Positions 6,415 to 9,098 of a stretch of DNA of 9,098 nucleotides are shown one piece after another. Location: NCBI GenBank assembly GCA_002482415.1, contig DLFY01000004.1, positions 2,709 through 11,806 on the forward strand. Direction: 5' to 3'. A program made the position numbers and the translations under genes. Below the pieces are notes generated by a model. That model did not search any database and was not told where the DNA came from. It worked only from the letters and a program-made list of their open reading frames with translations. The stretch is from Phycisphaerales bacterium UBA7708. Its GTDB lineage: Bacteria; Planctomycetota; Phycisphaerae; Sedimentisphaerales; Anaerohalosphaeraceae. Each line of letters begins with the position of its first letter. Position 1 is the stretch's first letter.

Positions 6415-7080
6415 ATGACCGTACACATGGCCAATGAAATCCAGAAGCTCAAGAGCAAACTGCTGTTTTTGTGTTCGCTGGTCGAGCAGAGTCTCTGGAA
6501 AGCCGTCAAGTCGCTGCGTCAGCGGGATGGGGCGCTGGCCAAGGAAGTCATCGACGACGATGTGCTGATTGACCAGAACGAAGTGGATGTGGAGGAAGAA
6601 TGTCTCAAGATTCTGGCCCTGCATCAGCCGGTGGCGATTGATCTGCGGTTTATTGTGACGGCGCTGAAAATCAATGTGGACCTGGAACGCATCGGGGATT
6701 TGTCGGTGAATATCGCCGAACGCAGCGAGTTTCTGGCCCGCAATGAGCCGGCGCCGATTCCGTTTGATTTTGAGCAGATGGTGCAGATTACCCAGCAGAT
6801 GCTGCGTGACAGTCTCGATGCGCTGGTGAATATGAATTGCACACAGGCTCAGAAGGTGCTCAGGGACGATGACAAGGTCGATGCGATCAACCGCCAGATG
6901 TACGACCAGGTCAAGGCGGCGATTCAGGAGCATCCGGAGTTTATCGAGAGCCTGATTCACCTGCTCAGCGTCTCGCGGCATCTGGAGCGGATTGCCGACC
7001 ATGCGGTCAATATCGCCGAAGAGGTGATTTATATGGCCGAAGGGCGCATCATTCGTCATAAGACCGAAGATTATCAGTAA
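6415..7080 (+). CDS. phoU: Phosphate signalling protein PhoU
   Basis: This 221-residue protein is all helical and holds the two repeated PhoU bundles. The conserved metal-binding motif appears once in each half: LERIGDLSVNIAE from Leu90 and LERIADHAVNIAEEV from Leu190. DLRFIVTALKI ahead of the first is also diagnostic. In the second motif Gly is replaced by Ala, which is common. PhoU sits at the cytoplasmic face, interacts with the Pst transporter and the PhoR-type sensor kinase, and represses the regulon when phosphate is plentiful. The ATG at 6415 has AGGAGA (6402-6407) 7 nt upstream. It ends the plus-strand operon. No PhoR or PhoB homologue is seen in the window, so its signalling partner is encoded elsewhere. 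Confidence 0.95.
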   Translation: MTVHMANEIQKLKSKLLFLCSLVEQSLWKAVKSLRQRDGALAKEVIDDDVLIDQNEVDVEEECLKILALHQPVAIDLRFIVTALKINVDLERIGDLSVNIAERSEFLARNEPAPIPFDFEQMVQITQQMLRDSLDALVNMNCTQAQKVLRDDDKVDAINRQMYDQVKAAIQEHPEFIESLIHLLSVSRHLERIADHAVNIAEEVIYMAEGRIIRHKTEDYQ

Positions 7081-7082
7081 GC

Positions 7083-7186
7083 AGGTATACGGGTAAACAG
7101 GTAAACAAGAATACAAATAAGGTATACAAGGTATGCAGGTATACAAGTATATAGAATTTAAGAATACAGGGAGACAGGAATACAAA
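7083..7186. repeat. Degenerate GTATAC-type tandem repeat between convergent genes
   Basis: A roughly 9-10 bp motif of the form GGTATACAAG or GGTAAACAG recurs about ten times with drift, e.g. GGTATAC at 7084, GTAAACAAG at 7101, GGTATACAAG at 7121, GTATGCAG at 7131 and GTATACAAG at 7139. It lies between the phoU stop and the converging minus-strand gene. No strong GC hairpin with T-run is seen for either transcript in this gap. It is a low-complexity intergenic element; the repeat units are too short and unspaced for CRISPR. Confidence 0.65.
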
Positions 7187-7211
7187 GGGGGGGCTGAGCA
7201 GAGGATGGATC

Positions 7212-8252
7212 TTATTCGACGACCCTGCATCCTATCTGACGGCATTTTTCTTTGATATAAGCCAGAAATATCGGCAGGTCGTCCGGCATGTGGATTCGAT
7301 TGCAGCCGCCGTCCGGACAGACAACCTTGAGAATCTGGTCCCGTTCAAATTCCTGGGGTCTGACGTAGAGGTCCATATCGAAACCGTATTTTTTGAAGGA
7401 CGCCAGTGTCGGGACAGGATAGGGCTGCGGCTGCGGCTGTTCGCACATGGAAGGGACCAGCAGCGGTGTGATTTGTCCGTCGTCCAGCCCAATGTCCATG
7501 TTTCGCACTTTCATCGTGACCAGGATATTGCCTTCGAACCAGATGCCTCGCATGGATTCGGCGGCGGCATGAGCTTCTGAGGCCGACACGATGCCGAGGT
7601 GTTCCATTTGGGCTTTTATCAGCGCTGTCATTGTTGTCTCATAATTCTGCGGATTGTCCCGGATTGCCTCGGCGGCCAGGCGGATACCCAGCAGATTGGA
7701 ATAATTGTCCTCCCATGAAAACGCCGACGCAAACTCCGGCAGGAAGGCCATGGACTTATATCCGAAAAACGTCAGCACTTCGTGCCATGTCACCATGGTA
7801 AATGTCAGGTACTGTCCCATCTCGATGGCGACTTCTTCAGCGATTTGTTCCTTCTCCGGGTCGGGCATATCTTTCCAGTTCTTTGGGTACGTCAGCCGGA
7901 TGTAATAACGGGATGGTTCGACATTGAGCTTGAAGGAGAACTGCCGGTCGGTCTTGAGCAGGCACTGTTTGGTTCGTTTGTACAGATAGCGTGTATAGTC
8001 GGCGGCGATTCGCAGATGGGCGATATCAATGTGACCGCCGCGGCAGGTATAGACGATGCCGTTCTTCTCGAACAGGCCGCCGTAATACTTGTGATCACCG
8101 AGGGAATTGAGATCAAGGAAATTGGTCCCGGGGGTGGATGTTGCGTAGCTTCCCAGTCGCGGTCGCGGTTCGTCATTAATCGAGCAGCCGGCAACTGCCA
8201 ACAGTATCAGTATCCCCAATGCCCATACCCGGTGTTTTTTGCCTGCAGCCAT
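7212..8252 (-). CDS. Predicted lipoprotein of unknown function (DUF4056-like)
   Basis: The 346-residue product starts with a lipoprotein signal: basic KKHR, a hydrophobic stretch, and lipobox AVAGC with the lipidated Cys at 23. No Asp follows the Cys, so an outer-membrane destination is possible. The mature part has striking blocks that look conserved: YTCRGGHIDIAHLR (68-81), TWHEVLTFFG (155-164), PEFASAFSWEDNYSNLLG (172-189) and a Cys-rich tail with CPDGGC (312-317) and CRQIGC (337-342). The grouping of His, Glu and Cys suggests an enzyme, perhaps metal-dependent, but I recognise no catalytic family. From memory it resembles DUF4056 proteins; this needs a domain search. The minus-strand ATG at 8252 has only a weak ribosome site (GGTGG, 7 nt upstream). 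It converges on phoU and lies 117 bp downstream of the GLUG-repeat gene. Confidence 0.75.
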   Translation of the reverse strand: MAAGKKHRVWALGILILLAVAGCSINDEPRPRLGSYATSTPGTNFLDLNSLGDHKYYGGLFEKNGIVYTCRGGHIDIAHLRIAADYTRYLYKRTKQCLLKTDRQFSFKLNVEPSRYYIRLTYPKNWKDMPDPEKEQIAEEVAIEMGQYLTFTMVTWHEVLTFFGYKSMAFLPEFASAFSWEDNYSNLLGIRLAAEAIRDNPQNYETTMTALIKAQMEHLGIVSASEAHAAAESMRGIWFEGNILVTMKVRNMDIGLDDGQITPLLVPSMCEQPQPQPYPVPTLASFKKYGFDMDLYVRPQEFERDQILKVVCPDGGCNRIHMPDDLPIFLAYIKEKCRQIGCRVVE

Positions 8253-8301
8253 AGGATTTCCACCACAAAAGAAAAAGACATCTTATTACATATCGGCGTT
8301 A

Positions 8302-8328
8302 TCTTAATTTATGGTTAGAAATTCGCAA
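8302..8328 (-). promoter_or_regulatory. Weak promoter candidate with Pho-box-like half-sites for the lipoprotein gene
   Basis: On the minus strand TTGCGA (8328-8323) and TAAGAT (8306-8301) are separated by 16 nt, each matching 4 of 6 bases of the sigma-70 -35 and -10 consensus. Overlapping them, CTAACC (8318-8313) and TTAAGA (8307-8302) start 11 bp apart, echoing the half-sites before the porin and pstS. The stretch is AT-rich and only two units are present, so this may be chance. Confidence 0.25.
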
Positions 8329-8369
8329 TTAATGTATGAAAAGAACCAGGATATGTCGTGAGCCATGAG

Positions 8370-9098
8370 CTATTGTCCGATGCTGCTTTCCAGCAGCCAT
8401 TGAGATGTAAAGAGGTTCCAGTCGGTTAAATCGACACTGCCGGACTGGTTCAGGTCGGCTCCGTCACAATAGAAATTGTCCGGTGTGCAATTGCTATTCA
8501 GCCAGCGGCCGGCGTAGTAAATCAGATCTTCAATCGTGATGCCGTCCGGACAGGTCAAATCGGCGGCAGGCAGCGGCTGCCAGTTCAACTGGGGATACGC
8601 TGAGCCGTCGCAGCGCAGCCGCCAGTGATCGCGGGTTCCGTTGTTTGACTCGCGGATAAAATCCCATCCGGCATTGATGAAGGTTGAAGACTGCTGCATG
8701 TCGGCGGTGGTCTTGCCTGCGATGCTGCCGGCTGAGCCGCCGCCGACGGCAGTGGCTATGCCGCTGGTCTGCGTGTCCCAGAAGCAGGCGGTCGCTGTCG
8801 AGTCGAGGCTGTTCCAGCCGATGAGGCCGCCGACCTGGATGCCGGTCTGTCCGACCGGGCCGGTGCTGTAGCAGGCGTTCAGAATGCCTTTGCTGTTATA
8901 TCCTGTCAGGCCTCCGATGAAACTGCTGGTGCCGCTGACAGAACCGGCGGCATAACAGTTTCGGATGGTTCCCGAATAACTGGCCCCCGCCAATCCCCCG
9001 ATTGCGTTTGTTCCGCTGACAGAGCCGGCGGCATAACAGGCTTCAACGAGGCCGGATTTATTTCTGCCGACCAGCCCGCCGATATGGCCGGTTCCGGA
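8370..9098 (-). CDS. GLUG-repeat protein with C-terminal dockerin-like domain, partial
   Basis: Only the last 242 residues are visible; the frame is open to the right edge and the start lies outside the window. The visible N-terminal part has three repeats of about 27 residues beginning IGGL(V/A/T)G and containing (E/N/R)(A/N)CY(A/S)(A/T)G, matching the GLUG motif of secreted and adhesin-type proteins. A variant fourth unit follows with CFWDTQTSG. Next come DHWRLRCDGSAYPQLNW, common at the end of such domains, then CPDGITIEDLIYYAGRWL and ADLNQSGSVDLTDW, an EF-hand-type calcium loop (D-x-N-x-S-G-x-V-D-x-x-D). This pairing is a dockerin-I-like tail. The likely location is the cell surface or the medium. 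The repeats are also visible in DNA: a 27-bp block at 8932-8958 recurs at 9013-9039 with one change, 81 bp apart. A start at TTG 8993 is only apparent, because coding continues upstream. Confidence 0.85.
   Translation of the reverse strand, partial: SGTGHIGGLVGRNKSGLVEACYAAGSVSGTNAIGGLAGASYSGTIRNCYAAGSVSGTSSFIGGLTGYNSKGILNACYSTGPVGQTGIQVGGLIGWNSLDSTATACFWDTQTSGIATAVGGGSAGSIAGKTTADMQQSSTFINAGWDFIRESNNGTRDHWRLRCDGSAYPQLNWQPLPAADLTCPDGITIEDLIYYAGRWLNSNCTPDNFYCDGADLNQSGSVDLTDWNLFTSQWLLESSIGQ

Noticed and set aside
7083..7186. CRISPR-like array
   Set aside because: Units are about 10 bp, contiguous and degenerate, with no spacers and no cas genes nearby.
5872..7245. 457-codon open frame on the minus strand spanning pstB, phoU and the GTATAC repeat
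   Set aside because: It covers two certain plus-strand genes; its N-terminal part is translated simple repeat (LYSCLPVYPYTC-like). No domain or ribosome site supports it.
7782..8318. 178-codon plus-strand frame opposite the lipoprotein gene
   Set aside because: The minus-strand gene has a lipobox and coherent motifs; the plus-strand frame has no ribosome site or domain.
1..9098. New defence, mobile or RNA-guided system
   Set aside because: No nuclease, transposase, integrase, reverse transcriptase, tRNA or rRNA signature was seen on either strand; the genes are a Pst/Pho operon plus two exported proteins.

Overview
This window reads as a bacterial phosphate-starvation (Pho) locus followed by two unrelated exported-protein genes. 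Two things point to a Planctomycetota bacterium, probably of the Phycisphaerae/Sedimentisphaerales type. One is the partial gene at the right edge, which combines GLUG repeats with a C-terminal dockerin-like calcium-binding tail of a kind I associate with that group. The other is the AT-rich and palindromic repeats filling almost every intergenic gap. The taxon is an inference. What the sequence shows directly is a diderm-type cell: an outer-membrane barrel protein ending in Phe, an Sec signal peptide and a lipoprotein signal.

Layout: 1-221 is a non-coding leader with a cluster of GGGC...GCCC palindromes, a Pho-box-like array and a leader hairpin. 222-1487 (+) encodes a porin. 1566-2414 (+) is pstS, 2604-3608 (+) pstC, 3605-5266 (+) pstA, 5542-6390 (+) pstB and 6415-7080 (+) phoU. 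7081-7211 is a degenerate GTATAC-type repeat lying between convergent genes. 7212-8252 (-) is a lipoprotein of unknown function. 8370-9098 (-) is the C-terminal part of a GLUG-repeat/dockerin-like secreted protein that runs off the window.

The porin should let phosphate across the outer membrane. PstS binds it in the periplasm, PstC and PstA form the inner-membrane channel, PstB supplies ATP hydrolysis, and PhoU couples transport to Pho signalling. Two arrays of CTAACA/TTAANN half-sites spaced exactly 11 bp apart, one before the porin and one before pstS, look like PhoB/PhoP-type Pho boxes and tie the porin to the same regulon. No phoR/phoB-type two-component genes are present in the window.

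The least ordinary points are these. PstA is about twice the usual length, with a ~270-residue helical domain inserted between its first and second membrane segments. The operon is interrupted, before pstC and before pstB, by composite repeat elements of related layout (AT-rich block plus an AACC...GGGTT hairpin). The minus-strand lipoprotein has conserved-looking CRGGHIDIAH and WHE motifs. I see no clearly new defence or mobile system here; most of the window is a recognisable Pst/Pho locus.
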